Shown here piece by piece: positions 63,464-64,000 of a stretch of DNA of 64,000 nt. The DNA comes from SB25 sp029560875 (lineage in GTDB: Bacteria > Bacteroidota > Bacteroidia > Bacteroidales > Tenuifilaceae). The translations under genes were made by a program, and so were the position numbers. The notes under the pieces were generated by a model. That model saw nothing but the letters and a program-made list of their open reading frames with translations, was not told the DNA's origin and made no database searches. The stretch's first letter is position 1. Every line of letters starts with the position of its first letter. The stretch is from contig DAOOPM010000001.1 in assembly GCA_035388225.1 (NCBI GenBank), positions 124,001-188,000 on the forward strand. Reading direction: 5' to 3'.

Positions 63464-64000
63464 TTGCTTTACTACATCACCAAAAAAGTTTTCTACAGTT
63501 TCCTCATCGTGTTTGGGGTGGTATCGCTTATTTTCCTACTATTTAACATGATACCCGGCGACCCAGCCCGTATGGTTATGGGACAGCGCACCGATTCAGC
63601 ATCGCTTGCAGCTGCCCGTCACGATTTGGGATTGGATAAACCTCTGGGCTACCAGTACCTAAAATACCTGAACGATTTTTCGCCAGTGTCAATCCATAAC
63701 CCAAGAAATCCGGACAGCTATATCTATCTCGATAAAACTTTGTACACAGGCGCCATTAGTTTGATACCGTTTGGAAAAAGCAGAGTTCTTGTGCTGAAAT
63801 TCCCGTACCTACGCCGCTCATATCAAAGTAAAAAAACAGTTACATCGATAGTGGGCGAAACTCTTCCAAATACATTTATACTGGCGCTTACATCGATGAT
63901 TTTTGCAACAATCGTGGGGATTTTTCTAGGTATAATTGCGGCCATAAAAAAGGATTCCATTTTTGATAAAAGTGCATTGATATTCTCGGCTTTTGGAATG
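63464..64000 (+). CDS. ABC-type oligopeptide transporter permease (DppB-like), 3' end outside window
   Basis: 179 residues seen to the window edge. A first hydrophobic helix (FYSFLIVFGVVSLIFLLFN) precedes the DppB signature MIPGDPARMVMG. A hydrophilic insert of about 70 residues (LGYQYLKYLND...LRRSYQSKKT) leads to ETLPNTFILALTSMIFATIV, a second helix, and KKDSIFDKSALI. The start is TTG (63464); no in-frame ATG precedes it. It belongs to a peptide-type importer. It is 82 bases downstream of mazG, and whether it shares the transcript is unknown. The insert is longer than in E. coli DppB. Confidence 0.85.
   Translation, partial: MLYYITKKVFYSFLIVFGVVSLIFLLFNMIPGDPARMVMGQRTDSASLAAARHDLGLDKPLGYQYLKYLNDFSPVSIHNPRNPDSYIYLDKTLYTGAISLIPFGKSRVLVLKFPYLRRSYQSKKTVTSIVGETLPNTFILALTSMIFATIVGIFLGIIAAIKKDSIFDKSALIFSAFGM

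Overview
The window is a gene-dense (about 90% coding), AT-rich chromosomal segment of a Bacteroidota bacterium, probably of the Bacteroidales/Marinilabiliales kind. The evidence is the many perfect TAnnTTTG -7 promoter boxes, the near absence of strong Shine-Dalgarno sites, a gingipain-like protease suited to type IX secretion, the short archaeal/eukaryote-type ProS, WbqC, DUF4293, DUF4956 and OmpP1/FadL-like proteins, and the thrS-infC-rpmI-rplT and rpsF-rpsR-rplI operons. I see no tRNA, rRNA, CRISPR array, insertion sequence, prophage or plasmid gene. This is mostly core genome.

Layout. 1-3.7 kb: a gingipain-type C25 protease (minus strand, runs off the left edge) with an apparent frameshift in its signal peptide. 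4-6.5 kb: a SiaC-type regulatory phosphoprotein, then a VTC/DUF4956/secreted-repeat operon, then a rubredoxin too short for a usual ORF list. 6.5-13 kb: pepD, cysQ, a TPR-SpoIIE phosphatase and dnaA. 13.3-18.6 kb: an MCE protein and an amidase opposite an LptD-like assembly protein, then ridA. 18.6-24 kb: ribosomal operon rpsF-rpsR-rplI, a BFD-type ferredoxin, a SirB1-like protein, a nucleoside phosphorylase, a DUF4293 protein and a frameshifted MFS transporter. 24-35 kb: M16 protease, CapA-like protein, TcdA, a small beta-barrel, Nth, ABC-F ATPase, TilS and PabB. 35-46 kb: AhpC, an Omp85-like protein, a SiaB-type kinase, an M49 lipoprotein peptidase, an unknown protein, ProS, a Tyr/Asn/Ser-rich lipoprotein, a FadL-like porin and WbqC. 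46-54 kb: dapB-lepB, thrS-infC-rpmI-rplT, plsY and pckA. 54-64 kb: a LysM/periplasmic-binding fusion, an SNF2 helicase, phoH-purC, a SAM hydroxide adenosyltransferase, mazG and the start of an ABC permease.

How genes may work together. The envelope is well represented: LptD, MCE/MlaD, Omp85-like, FadL-like, LepB, PlsY and the amidase. Translation is also well represented: DnaK-independent core genes ThrS, ProS, IF-3, TilS, TcdA and five ribosomal proteins. The most interesting possible system is a partner-switch set scattered over 34 kb: SiaC-like target (4.0 kb), SpoIIE/PP2C phosphatase (9.1 kb) and SiaB-like kinase (37.9 kb). Other points worth a second look are an infC gene that appears to start at AUA behind a perfect Shine-Dalgarno, a VTC-domain polymerase operon, and an operator-like palindrome inside the pckA promoter. 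Starts were re-chosen for several genes because a -7 promoter box lies inside the longest ORF.
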